DNA from: Branchiostoma floridae
Taxonomy: Eukaryota > Chordata > Leptocardii > Amphioxiformes > Branchiostomatidae
DNA: 60,000 bases
Assembly: GCF_000003815.2 (NCBI RefSeq)
Contig: NC_049979.1
Location: forward strand, 31,867,013 to 31,927,012
Direction of reading: 5' to 3'
Shown: piece by piece, positions 11,441-23,399 of the stretch
Layout: each line of letters opens with the position of its first letter
Position numbering within the stretch: position 1 is the first letter of the stretch
Position numbers and translations under genes: made by a program
Notes under the pieces: generated by a model
What the model was told of the DNA's origin: nothing
Databases searched by the model: none
What the model saw: only the letters and a program-made list of their open reading frames with translations

Positions 11441-13930
11441 ATCTTCTGGTCTGAGAAGAGCAAATTAAGCTTTAATGAATAAATGACGAGCAAGGTAAAT
11501 ATATCGTGTCAGGATATCTTTGCGAACAAAAATGTCCCTACCTCGGAACGGCAAATTAAGCTTAAGTGACAAGCAATGCAAATATAAGGATACTCATGCT
11601 AACTGTTAAACTTCGGAAAAAAAACTGCTGAGATTGGAAAGGCTTCGAGAATAAACACAATCGGACAGTTATAACTTGGTAAGAGTCGTCAATGCAATGG
11701 GTATAGAATAAAACAGCACACAACTGCCGTCACCAAACTTATGTTCATACAATACACAAATTCACCAAGGCTAAGAAATGTAAAAACTCTTCATTGCGTC
11801 AAATCCTCGCCTCTCAAAAAACAAGACCATTGTATACCCAGAAGCTACACCTTGAAGTTCTGCTGTACTACAAAGAAACCCCGCTAGAGGGCCTTCAGAC
11901 GCTAGAGGGCCTTCAGACCGTTGAGATCTCTAGCTTCGCAATACAAACCCTAAATAGTGAAGACTTTGTAGCACTACAAGGCCAAACATGAAGGTTTTTA
12001 AATAAATACCTTTAGTCTAACAAATGCAAATTACTGCAACTATATTGCATACGATAGATTACACAGTAAATATAATATTCTGCCATATGTACGGTCTAGC
12101 TTGTTTTACTGACGTTATGTATCCTTCAGTACATTTCTGACGATGTGCCTTGATCTCTACCTTCTTCTATGGGGATTTGGTACGTTATTCAAGACAGCAT
12201 CCTTTCGTTTATCAAAAATGTTATAAACCCTTAACTTTATCGTCAGGAAGCCAATTTCCTTACTTTAACGTCACATGCGCTAGTTATATAGGCCTTGTTA
12301 CATCGAACCTATTTGAACATATTATCCTTACGTTACCAGAAGTTATCTGTACTTACATAGAAACAAGGCCAGGGATGACAAGCGAAAAAGTGGAAACTTT
12401 ACTTTAGCATGATTTAGTATCACAGATATTTCATTTTATGGACAGAATTATCTGCATAACAGAGATGAATTAACTGCAATGGAACTAAAAATGCGTTGCA
12501 GGATTTTAAAGGAAATTTTCCACGACAAGCAACGAGACGAAATGTCTGCGGTTCTCTGTTAATTATGCACCATCTGAATTGTTTACAATGGCACAGATTA
12601 TCTTTTTTTTGACCAGAACTATGTTGAAAAGGGACAAAAATTTGTACAGAAATTAGACCTAAAGCGTTAAGGCTTAAGTACTTGCCAAAAACATTTAAAA
12701 TGTAAATACAACTAGAAAGGCCGACATTTGCTTAAGAGCAAATACAGCATATTTCAGCCATACCCCTTCCCACGCAACATTGGACTGTTCCAAATCACCC
12801 CTGCGCAAAAATGGAACATCCTCTTAACAGTACATTATCCCCCAAAGTGGACTGGTATTGTGAATTGACTCCAGGTAAAAACAGAGCTTGCTTCTATTTT
12901 TCAGAAAATGACAATAATCACACCTTCCATTCAGAAAATTTTCATCATGACTGAAAATTGTTGAATGACTTCATGTAATGTCATTAACAATTTTCAGTAC
13001 GATAACTAGGTGTAAGTTTAAAAAAGTGTAAGCTCCTTGTGATGTGGGTACATTTGTTATTGCAATGAACTTTTTTTATTCAAGTAGGGCATACGATTTA
13101 ATAATTATCAAGCAGGTGCAGGTACTGTAGGAGCGTTTGTTTTCTTCAAGCTGTAAAACTGTTAAACTGTTTTACTTTGTATGCAATCAACCATCGAGCC
13201 TATTCTTATTTTAGTTTAACAACTTCCTGCCAGACCCGGAAGATACGATTGAACCTTGTTCGAGGATTTATTTTCGTTTGTCTGGTCAGTCTGTTCATAC
13301 CCTGGCGCTGAGAGTGTTTTATTGGGCTGAAACTCTGGCAGTTTAAAGTTAATTACAATTTAAATGTTCAAAGTTTATGCCAAACAACAACAGCACTAGG
13401 AAATGTGGCCACTATAGACAGGTGGTCACTATAGCGAAAATGCTGATCTATTGACTAGGAGCCATACGTTACACATGATTTCAGTACACTGATCATTAAT
13501 CATATAAACATTGCACAGGTAAGCCAATTGTTTAGATGTACAATTAAGTTCAAATAATTCTGAAGAGAAATATTGATGAGAAAATAATTATTCTCGCCAC
13601 TGTCTAACTTATAATTACGTATCAAAACTAAACGCAGATTTTCTAACTAACGCACCTTTCGCCGACTTCATCATAGGACCGCCGGCTATCAATCAAACAC
13701 GGCTGTTGATTAGACTTAGAGTTTCAAACAGTCATGTGCTGTGTGCCAGTTGACAGCGAACTTCATGCTACGTGATGTTTTATATTGCTTGGACCTTCTT
13801 TCCTACAGCGGTGCTTCTACAAAATATTTAGACTGTAACACTGAGTTTTATAGAATAGAATTTGACGCAGAACAGCGTTTTTTGCTGGGTATTTTTTTTG
13901 AAACATGTCCGTGGGAATATCAGCGAGGCG
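11441..13930. other. No gene recognised; two small motifs
   Basis: Frames are short and unremarkable. An exact 18-bp tandem duplication containing GCTAGAGGGC occupies 11883-11918. A stem-loop with 18-bp arms lies at 12951-12997. The frame at 12150-12407 has no recognisable domain. Confidence 0.45.
12951..12997. repeat. Short stem-loop
   Basis: The arm CTGAAAATTGTTGAATGAC (12951-12969) pairs with GTCATTAACAATTTTCAG (12980-12997) with one bulged G and a 10-nt loop. It could be a fold-back transposon relic or a small RNA hairpin. The stem is shorter than usual for a microRNA precursor. Confidence 0.45.
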
Positions 13931-13947
13931 GCGACGTAGGGATATCA

Positions 13948-15298
13948 GACCGTCAACAAAAGTCGCACGGCGGCTAACGGCGCAGCGAAGATACTAGCGC
14001 TATAAATAAGCGCTTCAACTAAGGATGGCAACCCGTACAATATTTTTGTATACTGTTGAGCTAAGTAAAGTTTGTTGTTTATGAGGTTTTAGTTGTCTTT
14101 GAAGCTTTGACCCGAAATATTTTAAAGTCAAACTGCTGAAGAGAAGTAAGTGACTGCTACGATTATCGTAGATATGGCCCTAAAAAAACTGATAAAAGAA
14201 GCCTTCTCAATAGCCTAAAATGCAAGAGCTTCCGGGGGGGCTTCGCCCATCTGGGTCCCCCCCACAGTGGCCCTGCCCCTGGACCCCGCCAGGGACATTC
14301 GGCGGCCCCCGGACCCCTGCCCGACGCTTTGAAAAAATCCTGGCGAGAAGTCTGTACGGCCTGAGTCTTCAAGTTAACGTATTGTGTGGTCCCGCTTATG
14401 AATATTAATTAGCCTTCGCTTTCCTCTTCGCTGATTGGCTGAACCATTAATTGAATTAACTCTTCCTGCCGGCTAGACGCAGGCGCAGATGTCGGCTCTG
14501 TGGGGTGAACGTCCGAAAGGTCACGGCATGGAGAACGAAAGAAAACCAATTTCCCCTAAAAAAAGTGCTGTAATTAAGCCTTTTACAGTACTTTATGCCA
14601 AAAATTTTACTTGGATCATTTTACCAACTATATTATGCCTATCTATACCAAATGTTACTCATACCAGGGTACAGGGGTGCAAAATATACCGTTATAAGAC
14701 CGTCAACAACAGTCGCACGGAGCTAACAGCGCAGCGAAAATACCATCGCTAGTGTTTCAACTTCGGATAACAAGTTATAAGTACTGTTGAACTCAGTAAC
14801 GTTAAAGTTTGTTTTTAGTTGCCTTTGACGGTTTGACCTGAAACAGTGTTACGCTAAACTCCTGAAGAGAAGTTAAGTGACTGCTGCGATTATCATAGAT
14901 ATGCCCCTAAGAACTGATACAATATAAAGCCTTCTGAATAGTCTAAAATGCGAGAGCCTTAGGCGGGCTTTGCTCCCCCTGGCGGGAACACTGCTATATA
15001 CGGGATCATGAGGCCCCGCTTATGAATATTAATTAGCCTTTGGCCTCCTCTTCGCTGATTGGCTAGGTCTTTGATTCAATTAACTCTCCGGCTGACGCGC
15101 ACAGGTGTGGCTCTGTGCGGGGTCACGGAAGGTCACGTCAGGAGGCCAAAAGAAAACAAATTTCCCCTCAGAAAAGTGCCAAAATTAATCATTTTAAAGT
15201 TGTTTATGTCAAAAATTTTACTTGAATCTTGTTACCAAGTATCTAATGCCTATCTATACCAAATTTCAGGTCATTTAATTGTAATACCAGGGTACAGG
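13948..15298 (+). repeat. Two direct copies of a 600-750 bp unit
   Basis: Unit 1 (about 13948-14698) and unit 2 (about 14699-15298) share the same order of landmarks: 'agaccgtcaaca.cagtcgcacgg', 'gaagagaagt.aagtgactgct', 'gcttatgaatattaattagcc', 'cctcttcgctgattggct', 'atttcccct' and 'atgcctatctatacca'. Unit 1 has a GC-rich insert at 14235-14335 that is largely missing in unit 2. There is no coding support. It leads directly into the 165-bp tandem repeats. Confidence 0.75.
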
Positions 15299-15840
15299 AG
15301 CCAAAAGTGTCCTTTTTTGGTCAAAAATTGGCCAAAAATCGCAAAAATAAGCATTTTGTTGCACTGTACACCAAAAGTGTTATTGAATTTATATGAAGGG
15401 ATTATCAAGGCACATCTGTGTCAAATTTCAGCTCATTCGGTTGCAATACCAAGGTACAGGAGCCAAAAGTGTCCTTTTTTGGTCAAAAATTGGTAAAAAA
15501 ATCGCAAAAATAAGCATTTTGTTGTACTGTACACCAAAAGTGTTCTTAAATTTATATGGGGGCATTATCAAGGCACATCTCTGTCAAATTTCAGCTCATT
15601 TGGTTGTAATACCAGGGTACAGGGGCCAAAAGTGTCCTTTTTTGGTCAAAAATTGGTCAAAAAATCGCAAAAATAAGCATTTTGTTGTACTGTACACCAA
15701 AACTGATATTGAATCTATATGGGGGGCTTATCAAGGCACATCTGTGCCAAATTTCAGCTCATTCGGTTATAATACCAGGGTACAGGGGGCCCAAATATAC
15801 AGTTTTGGTCTTAAGATGACCAAAAAACCTTAATAAAATC
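15285..15840 (+). repeat. Tandem repeat, unit about 165 bp, just over 3 copies
   Basis: A unit containing 'aagtgtccttttttggtcaa', 'gcattttgtt', 'tatcaaggcacatct' and 'aaatttcagctcattcggtt' repeats at steps of about 163-166 bp. The frames at 15059-15496 and 15393-15833 are its translation: they repeat QISAHS/LV-IPGYR-QKCPFLVKNW and change frame between units. The period is not always a multiple of three, so a protein is unlikely. Confidence 0.85.
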
Positions 15841-16005
15841 ATTTAAGAGACAGATATGGAAAAAATGAAAAAAAAACGCCCGAGGGTATTGGCCCACTCT
15901 ACCCTTGTGCCAAATTTCAAGTCATTCGGTTGAGGAACAACGGAGATACCGTGTTCTGAAGATTTGACAGGAGAAAGAAAGAAGAAACATTACGAATACA
16001 ATATA

Positions 16006-16033
16006 TTTCACCATACCTATGGTATGGCTGAAA
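16006..16033. repeat. Near-perfect palindrome at the end of the 14-16 kb repeat
   Basis: TTTCA and CCATACC are followed by a TAT loop, then GGTATGG, C and TGAAA. A purine tract, 'gagaaagaaagaagaaac', precedes it at 15970-15988. This looks like the structured terminus of an interspersed element whose body is the 15.3-16.0 kb repeat. Confidence 0.6.
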
Positions 16034-16539
16034 TATAATAATGTATAAAAGAGTTAATATAAATTACATTTAGAAAAATGTTTGGTCTTTATGATGTAAT
16101 TAAAAAAGGGTTTTCTAGCTAGCTCTTATTGAAATTTGCGCTGTCTATCTATACTTTGCATCAGGCTTACGGTCAATATTAATCTTATAATCTAACTATC
16201 TACTAAATCTAACAGTCTATAGGCTTTTCATATTTGGTGGGCTTTGTTCACATCTTTATCATTGGATAAGCCGGGTGTTTACCGCAACGCGCCATTCCAC
16301 CCACTGGTTTTTAAATGGTGTCTGTACACTGTTCTTTTTGTTTTAACCTTAAAACTGTAGTATTTTTTGAGCCGGTATAGATTGAAAAGGTCTAACTTAT
16401 TTACACTGTACACCTAATTAATCTTATCACCCAATCTTATCAACATTTATCGGGATAAACTAGTAAGGATTCGAAGTAAATATCCCATTCTCAAAATAAG
16501 ATCAATGTGCTTTGGGACGACACATAAATAATATCTTAC

Positions 16540-17245
16540 TTTTAACGGTCCTTCGTTTCTTTCAAATCTAAATGTAATGTGATTAGGTTAGGTTAGTAAC
16601 ACACACACTCCATCCATGCTATTTGTTATTGTAATAGAACGTAGTAGTATACTTGTACATTTCAGTTCACTTTTGACAAAGGAGAGGACTGTTTTGACTA
16701 CCTAAGGTAACCTTAACCGGAAAGCAATACTATCCTTATGGATTAACTAGTGAGGAGTTGTAGTAAATGTGGTATGGGACGAAAATAAGTGACGGCTTAC
16801 CTTTTGTAGTCCGTCGTTTCCTTCAAAAATACATGTAATGTGATAAGGTTAGGTTAGTAACACACACCCTCCCACCGTGCTAATTGTCATTGTAATAGAA
16901 CGTGGTAGTATACTTGTACAATTCAGTAAAGTTCATTGTTGACAAAGGAGAGGACTGTTTTTTAAGTAACTACGATAACCTTAACTGGAAAGCAATACTA
17001 TCCGCAGGGATTAACTAGTAAAGGACTTATAGTAATTATGGTGAGGGACGAAAATAAGTGACGGCTTACCTTTGATGGTCCGTCGTTTCCTTTAGAAATA
17101 CATGTAATGTGATTAGGTTAGGTTAGGTTAGTACCACACACCCTCCATTCATTTCATTTGTAACTGTCAATAAACGTGGTTGTATACTTGTACATTTCAT
17201 TTTAGTCCACTTTTGACAGCGGCGGGCACTGCTTTTTTTAAGTAT
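16540..17245 (+). repeat. Tandem repeat, unit about 265 bp, three copies
   Basis: The phrase 'catgtaatgtgattaggtta' recurs at 16572, 16833 and 17102, each time followed by 'cacacac.ctcc', 'gtatacttgtacatttca' and 'gaaagcaatactatcc'. Copies have drifted. Short GGTTA runs within it are internal to the unit. Confidence 0.8.
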
Positions 17246-17248
17246 CTA

Positions 17249-17512
17249 AGGATAAGCTAGTAACACACACCCTCCCGTCACCCCCCGTACTATCAGTGAT
17301 AATGCTAGGCTAGTAACACACACACTCCCGTCACCCCCGTACTATCAGTGATAATGCTAGGCTAGTAACACACACACTCCCGTCACCCCTGTACTATCAG
17401 TGATAAGGCTAAGCTAGTAACACACACACTCCCGTTACCCCGTACTATTAGTGATAAGTCTAAGCTAGTAACACACAAACTCCCGTCACCACCGTGCTAT
17501 CGATATTTTGAG
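17249..17512 (+). repeat. Tandem repeat, unit about 52 bp, five copies
   Basis: The phrase 'ctagtaacacacacactccc' starts at 17257, 17310, 17362, 17414 and 17465. The intervening sequence, 'gtactatcagtgataatg', is almost identical between copies. The first phrase is shared with the 265-bp unit, so the minisatellite probably grew out of one end of that unit. Confidence 0.85.
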
Positions 17513-20129
17513 TGAACATTGTAGACTAGTTACACATTGTTTAAACTTGTTCAGCGTCGTAAATTGATAAATAGGTGCGTTGTTTAATGTCAGTATCCTG
17601 TTGTAAGCCGACAAAGGGGGCGACTACCAAAGAGACCGTTTTCAAAAAGTACCTAATATATAACCTAAACTTAAACTTTTCTGTACCAGTATATATCATT
17701 TACAATTAGTACGTTATGGTAAGTTAGTGTTGCAGTACCGTTATACATCGTTAAATTAGTTCAGCATCGTAAATGTGCAAAGCAGGACGGTGCTTCAGAG
17801 TTCATTGTTGTAAATTGACGATGTAGAAGACAGGAAATCTGTTAATCGAGTGAAGAGATCACTGCACGCATTTAAGTTTAAAACATACATTAAAAGCTAT
17901 ATTGTTGATCCTGTGCTTTCCTGTGATCAAGATGTAAAGAAAAATGACAAGAACCCACCTTGTAAAACAGCTAAATATTCCAAACATCTGAGGATCGAGT
18001 AGCAGTGTGCTACGTGGCGATGTACTGACAAACTACTTTGTGTGACGGTTGGTGGCCTTTAACTTTTCTGTGACGCTTCCTTATGCAGACAATGGTGTCA
18101 TTATGATGTTACACCACGCCCAGTCATCTGATCTTAAATCATAATCTAATGGCTAATTTCTGTGACTTAAGCTGTCAAATTTCTTCGTATTTAGACACTT
18201 CAACAAATAATAATTATGAACATTAACTTCCCAATAACACAACAGCAGTAAGTTTAATTCAGCCATTTTAAGGCGAAAATGTCTAAATGCAAGGCAGGGT
18301 CACCGGGTCATGTGTTGATTCATCCATGCAAACAGCTCGGTGCACATTGACATTTCACGATAACATCGGTCACCAACAGAGCGCTGCATTGCGTAATGAC
18401 CTGTAAAGTGTTTTCTCCTAACAATGAGTGAAATTGTATGTGTTGATCATGAGGAAAGGGATATATGGCACAAGAAGTTCTTTATGGGCAAATTTACTTT
18501 GCACAAAATGTTACTCTTTATTCATAGAAAAATAAAATGTGTTAAGGAACCTCCTAAGTGATGATGAAGGTGACGCTATTGATTGACATACCGCACACTG
18601 TCACCTGAGCCCGGCACATCAACATAATGTTTGCCACAAATCTTGTTACGTGATGGTGTGAAATAGCATCCCATTTAATCACCAGGAATCCTTATAGGTA
18701 GACCAGTGATGTTTCTTTTGGTCATCCTCACACGAGCACCTTCCCAAGCTGACCCGGTTGAGGTCGGGGCTGCTGGAAGACCATTCTGTCCTCAGTACTG
18801 CTATTCCTTCACCCGTAAATAAACCACAATTGTCATCTTGCCTGCAGAATGGCACTCCGTCTGATATTGTTTGGGTAAAGGATTGGGACTGGAGTGAGAA
18901 TGTCAGATTTCAGTTTTTTTGTACATATGATTAAAAAGTATTATTACTCCAAACCGGAAGGATAAATAAGTAAAGACTGGAAGGGAGACAGCCTGGCAGA
19001 GAATTATTGCTGCAGCAGTATGGCATGTTCTCAGTGATTCTATTTTAGACACAGCTTTTAATATAACACGAGACATAACATAGCCCGGATTTCTTTACTG
19101 ATCTTCCTCTGAATGATTACGCCGTTTTGTTTGATACTGGCAAAGCTGAGTAGAAAGGTGAACAATCCAATTTTATCCAGAGAGCCGTCCTTTTCATTTG
19201 AAATATACAGTAACATATTCATTCCATGTTTTGTTTGTTTTTCTAAGAAAAAAATATAGCCGCTGCGCATTGGCGGACCGTGTCGCTAAATAAACAAACA
19301 ATGAGCATTCAGTATAGCTGATGTAATGCGCTAGATACAGCCCACCTCGCGAGACACAATCCCAATTTTACCGTCAAAAACCAAGCTTATATATCATGCA
19401 TAGAGTTTCATTTTTTTTTTATTTACAGAAGACTTATGTGTCATTTTGCTTTGTTTGACAGCATTTTGTTGACAAATGGATCTGACGGTTAATATGCCAA
19501 TGACTTTTGTGATACCATCCCTTTGTTACTGGCAGCAGACACTGGCTGGACTTCCCATGACTTCTAATTGGTTTAAATAGTGTAGAGGGTCAACTCAGAT
19601 TTCAAAACTCCTGGCACGGCTCAGCAGGGAGCATCAATATAGTTTTATGGTTATTGAGGACCCTGGGCACAGAAAAAAGGCTCTTTACATGGTAAGCTAA
19701 ATCTACCCTTTAGCATTGAATACGAAGGCTCAGTGAGAGAAGTTACAACATCAGTGCATCATACAAACATGTCTACAAACTGTGATTTTCCTACATTGAC
19801 CTCAACGTTTCCTAGGAAAACACTCCCATAAGTAAAAAGGCTTAGGTTATCACAATATTGTGTGCCTGACTGCACAGCGGGTTGTCTGAGGACAGTTTCA
19901 CCTTAATTTTTGGAAAATGTATTATTTGCAAGATTTCTTGTAGTTTTGAAGGGAATATAACCTCAGATTATTGATACCCTACAAAATAGACTAAGTGCAT
20001 GATCATATCCTATTCTGAAGTGCAAAAAATTGAGTGTTTTCAAAGAAGAAGATCTAGGGTGCCTATTAGAGGCCTGGATGTTGTTGTTTACAGACAGGAG
20101 GGTCTAACTCTGTGGGACACAGAGATAAA
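17513..20129. other. No gene recognised
   Basis: Relatively unique AT-rich sequence. The longest frame (19058-19270, minus) has no recognisable domain. I found no splice-consistent exon chain. Confidence 0.4.
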
Positions 20130-20475
20130 ACTACGTAGCATATGTTGATAATCCAAGATGGCGGATATTTAAACTACAGATGACGTCATATTTGACGTTG
20201 TTGCGTCGGCGTTTGACAAAAGAAGTCTTATAAAACTTCAATATTAATAAGAAACATTTATATTAAATAGAAACGTTTTTGTGAACTATATAGGTATTAT
20301 GAGAATTCCCCGTTTATGCCAAAAAATTAATTAATGATGTCATAATTACGCCATATTACGTCATTATGATATAAACATTTAATAACTTATTAAACTTGAC
20401 AACCATACCATCTCCTAAAAATTTGGTGTTCGTACAGAAAGCCGTTTTTAAATTACCAGGGGGGGGGGGCTCAGC
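20130..20475 (-). mobile_element. Fragment of TTAA element, family D
   Basis: Reverse-complement matches to the copy starting at 30655 include the YY1-like 'atccaagatggcgg', CRE-like 'atgacgtcat' motifs, 'aagaaacatttat' and a 'cgtttttaaattaccagggg' end next to a G-run at 20460-20470. The terminal TIR and the other end are missing. The next repeat (20480-20725) begins immediately after the G-run. Confidence 0.6.
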
Positions 20476-20479
20476 TCTA

Positions 20480-20725
20480 AATCCAATGAACTAGATTTCC
20501 AGCGAGGGCAACACTCATGAAGTCAGTTCTTTCAGATGCAGAGTAACTAATTAACACTAACTTGGTGGACGCGAGGGCAGGGAAGAATATTTCACACCTA
20601 TTGTCCGTCGATTACTGGCTGTTAGATAACGGCAATACATTAAAAAGGACATCTTTGTGAGGCTTCCTTTAGTTTGCAGCATGTATTTTTATGAACTGGT
20701 CCCTTTGAATGCTGGTTATATAGAA
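20480..20725 (+). repeat. Terminal fragment of the element seen at 43069-44269
   Basis: The stretch from 'ctagatttccagcgagg' through 'ttcacacctattgtccgtcg' to 'agtttgcagcatgtattttt' matches the reverse complement of 44020-44260 with scattered substitutions. It is one end of a TIR element. Like the copy at 44 kb, it lies beside a homopolymer G/C run belonging to a TTAA element. Confidence 0.75.
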
Positions 20726-20929
20726 TAGAAGGACGGACTGAATAATAAGCAAACAATACGACTTGAGTGCATAACGCATATATTTGACAACTTAGTACAG
20801 CCGTTGTACACCGTGTCATCAGAGACGTCTCTTTACCTTGTTACAAGGTACAAGTTGTAAGTTGTAGAACAACGTACTGTTTTTATTTTTGTGAATGCAA
20901 GGAAATAGCAGTGAAACGCCGTTGCTAAG

Positions 20930-21020
20930 GACGAAGTTTTCCAGGCTGCGCGGATAAAATTTCCCCCAGGTATCACCCGTGCGCTGCGCCAGGGGAATCC
21001 CCTCTTGGATCAACATAGCG
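20930..21020 (+). CDS. Possible isolated exon, unidentified
   Basis: A short GC-richer frame ends at a strong donor (AGCG then GTAAGT at 21021) and reads DEVFQAARIKFPPGITRALR followed by QGNPLLDQHS. A weak acceptor (CTAAG) precedes it, and a stop codon lies 18 bases upstream in frame. I see no partner exons, and the reverse strand is open too. It may be coincidence. Confidence 0.15.
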
Positions 21021-22112
21021 GTAAGTGTTGGACGGCAGTATCATTAGCTCCCGATATTTTTGGTCCTGAGGGATATTAACGATTTTTTAAATATTTTGGG
21101 CAATATCTTTGCAAGGTGTGAAATTTGCAAAAATGGCGGCTTTAGAACCTGTCAGATTTTGGTCCAATTTGAATATCGGGGCAAACGCGTTACGTCTTTT
21201 TATTTGTGAATAATGAGATGTGGATTAGGAGTGCTGAACCCTCGACTATATCTAACATAGATATTGTGTTGGTTTGAAGGTTGAATAGGTTTGCAATTCC
21301 AGGTATACTGAGGTCATATTTTTGACGATTTTGTTACCTAAATATCAGTGCCTCCGGTTCAATTCTAATCGATTATTTCATGTATTCGCTTGTGAACAGT
21401 GAACAACAACATGCTAACTGGACGATTCTTGAAGCCGTACTTTAATTACCTTTTGATTCTTTTAATTATTTGGTCAGAATAGTGCGAAGGGTGAAGTAAA
21501 TATCACAATCCTCTTGTAAATTCAATTTAACCGTATTGATTGTGATAAAATACACTACTTTGTGTTTGCTGTACACTGTTAATAGGATAATATGTGTAGG
21601 GTCGAAATTTCCCGCCATGTTAATCACGTGTCAGCCATGATGAGCTGTTGCCAGGCAGTTTTTAAAGGCAAACAAATATTGCCTGACAACAGCGTTCAGT
21701 TTCAATGGGGCACAATATTTGCTACAGATGACAGGGTTTCACATTGTCCTCAGCTGCCAACATTCAAAACTTTCCTTACCAGTATGATTATTTGAAAGTT
21801 TGGTCAACTTTTCTAACAGACTGTGCTCCCAATTAAAGTATTATTTTTTTTTGAAATTAAAAGAAGTTTTTAGAATAACTTAATTTAAGGCTACTATTAG
21901 TACTAATGCTTTTATTCAAAGATAAGAATGTTACAACATTTTCACTGATAGACATGCCCCGTGTTAACAAAATATTTTTTCCAAGCCCTAGTAATAGTGC
22001 CATATTTTTGCATGACATTTCATGACTTTTTCCCTACACGGGTTCAATTTTGGTGTGCAGAAATAATGATATCGCAAAACTATACTAACAGTTGCTTTTA
22101 TCCCTGGTTTCA
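21021..22112. other. No gene recognised upstream of the SGNH frame
   Basis: AT-rich. The frame is formally open from 21961, but residues before about 22113 look non-coding. A pyrimidine tract with 'ctggtttcag' ends at 22112, suggesting an acceptor. The small frame at 21592-21795 has no recognisable domain. Confidence 0.4.
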
Positions 22113-23100
22113 GATCATCCTAGCCTTCACTGATTCAATGTGTAAGTATTTAGACAAGCATGCCTCATTAACTCCTGGTATTTTGTTTTCTTTGAATGCA
22201 CACCGTGGAGCTTCTGTGTATGATTTGACTTGTGACATTTTACATCACCCTTTTGTTGAGCCGGATCTGGTTTTCGTGCATGTTGGGACCAACGACCTTC
22301 CCATGCACCGCCTACTCAGCCGGACCGTTGGCGATTTCAGTTCCCTTATTTCGGTTGCTAAGTCCCGCTTCCCGTCCTCTTCTATTATCATTTCCAGTAT
22401 TTTGCCTAGGTTTGACTCTGAGTTCCTTGACAAGAAGCGCTTTGAGTTGAATTCCCTTTTGGTCAAACTATGTTCACGCCATGGTGTGCTTTTCTTTGAT
22501 AACGGTGGTCAGGCTCGCCGGGCCATGTTTTCTATTAATGCATTACACCGAGTTGAGACGGCAGCGGTGGAGCAGGAGAAGAGGATGGAGACATCAGCGG
22601 CGAAGCAGGAGAAGAGGATGGAGACGGCAGCGGTGGAGCAGGAGAAGAGGAGGAAGACGGCAGCGGCGGAGCAGGAGAAGAGGATGGAGACGGCAGCGGT
22701 GGAGCATGAGAAGAGGAGGGAGACGGCAGCGGCGGAGCAGGAGAAGAGGAGGGAGACGGCAGCGGCGGAGCAGGAGGATAAGAGGATGGGACAGGGAGTA
22801 GGGCAGTGGGCCAGGGTAGTTAGGGAGGGAGGGCGGAAGCAGGTAGTTAGTTGCAGGAGAGCCCCAGAAAAGGTAGAGGGTAGAAGTGCAAGTAAGGGAG
22901 GTCCCAGGCCCAGGGAGACCCCTATCCCCAGGAGAGTCCCATGGAAGGTAGAGGGGGGAGGTATGGGTAAGGGAGGTCCCAAACCCAGGGAGATCCCTAT
23001 CCCCAGCCCCAGGAGAGTCCCAGGGAAGGTAGAGGGGGGAGGTATGGGTAAGGGAGGTCCCAGACCCAGGGAGACCCCTATCCCCAGCCCCAGGAGATGA
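22113..23100 (+). CDS. SGNH-hydrolase-like domain with repeat-rich tail
   Basis: The frame reads ILAFTDSM at the position of SGNH block I (Ser of the usual G-D-S), PDLVFVHVGTNDLP for block III (the G-x-N-D with catalytic Asn), and FFDNGG...INALH for block V. The conserved Asp of the D-x-x-H pair is replaced, since it reads N-A-L-H. After about 140 residues the domain gives way to seven 11-residue repeats of the type ETAAVEQEKRM, likely helical and highly charged, then to basic Pro/Gly repeats, then a stop at 23098. SGNH esterases of this short type are often carried by mobile elements (LINE ORF1 or tyrosine-recombinase retroelements). A host gene is possible. I start it at the acceptor-like 'gtttcag' at 22112; upstream exons were not found. 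Whether the repeat tail is really translated is uncertain. Confidence 0.55.
22555..22790 (+). repeat. 33-bp minisatellite, seven copies, in frame
   Basis: Each unit is 'gagacggcagcggtggagca' followed by 'ggagaagaggatg', encoding ETAAVEQEKRM variants. The last unit has a 3-bp insertion. The unit length is a multiple of three, so copy-number change would keep the frame. Confidence 0.9.
22897..23097 (+). repeat. Tandem repeat of about 80-87 bp, nearly three copies
   Basis: The unit comprises 'aagggaggtccca.acccagg', 'gagacccctatccccag' and 'gagagtccca.ggaaggtaga'. It encodes a basic Gly/Pro-rich tail (GGMGKGGPRPRETPIPSPRR). Copies differ by a 6-bp 'agcccc' insertion, which preserves the frame. 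Confidence 0.85.
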
Positions 23101-23399
23101 GCATTGATGAGCAAGCAGAAGTGGAAGAGGACAAGGGGTAAAAGGCTTAGCCAGTTCAAAGAAGTAATAGATAAAGCTGAAGTTGTCAAGGGAGTTGGTA
23201 GTCAAGGGGATGAGGTTCATTTTGCTATCAGTCCTACAGGGTGGAGTAATTGATAAGGAAGAATGGTGAGAATATAAATGTATCAACAAGGGTAAGTAAT
23301 GGACAAACTAGCCATAGACATAGGAGGGTTTCTCGTAAAAATGAGAGAAAGGTCAGGTCCCCAACTAAACTAGAGATTTTAATGCTTTATGATGGATGT

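Noticed and set aside
15059-15833. Two 145-codon frames as a repeated protein
   Set aside because: They are translations of a 165-bp non-coding tandem repeat that changes frame between units.
16575-17130. TTAGG-like runs as telomeric repeats
   Set aside because: There are only two or three units each, embedded in a 265-bp tandem repeat.
6230-17512. CRISPR array
   Set aside because: The repeats are degenerate tandem units without unique spacers in a metazoan sequence.
22509-23289. Long minus-strand frames opposite the SGNH gene (226 and 231 codons)
   Set aside because: They are mirror images of the GC-rich in-frame minisatellites; the plus strand carries the recognisable domain.
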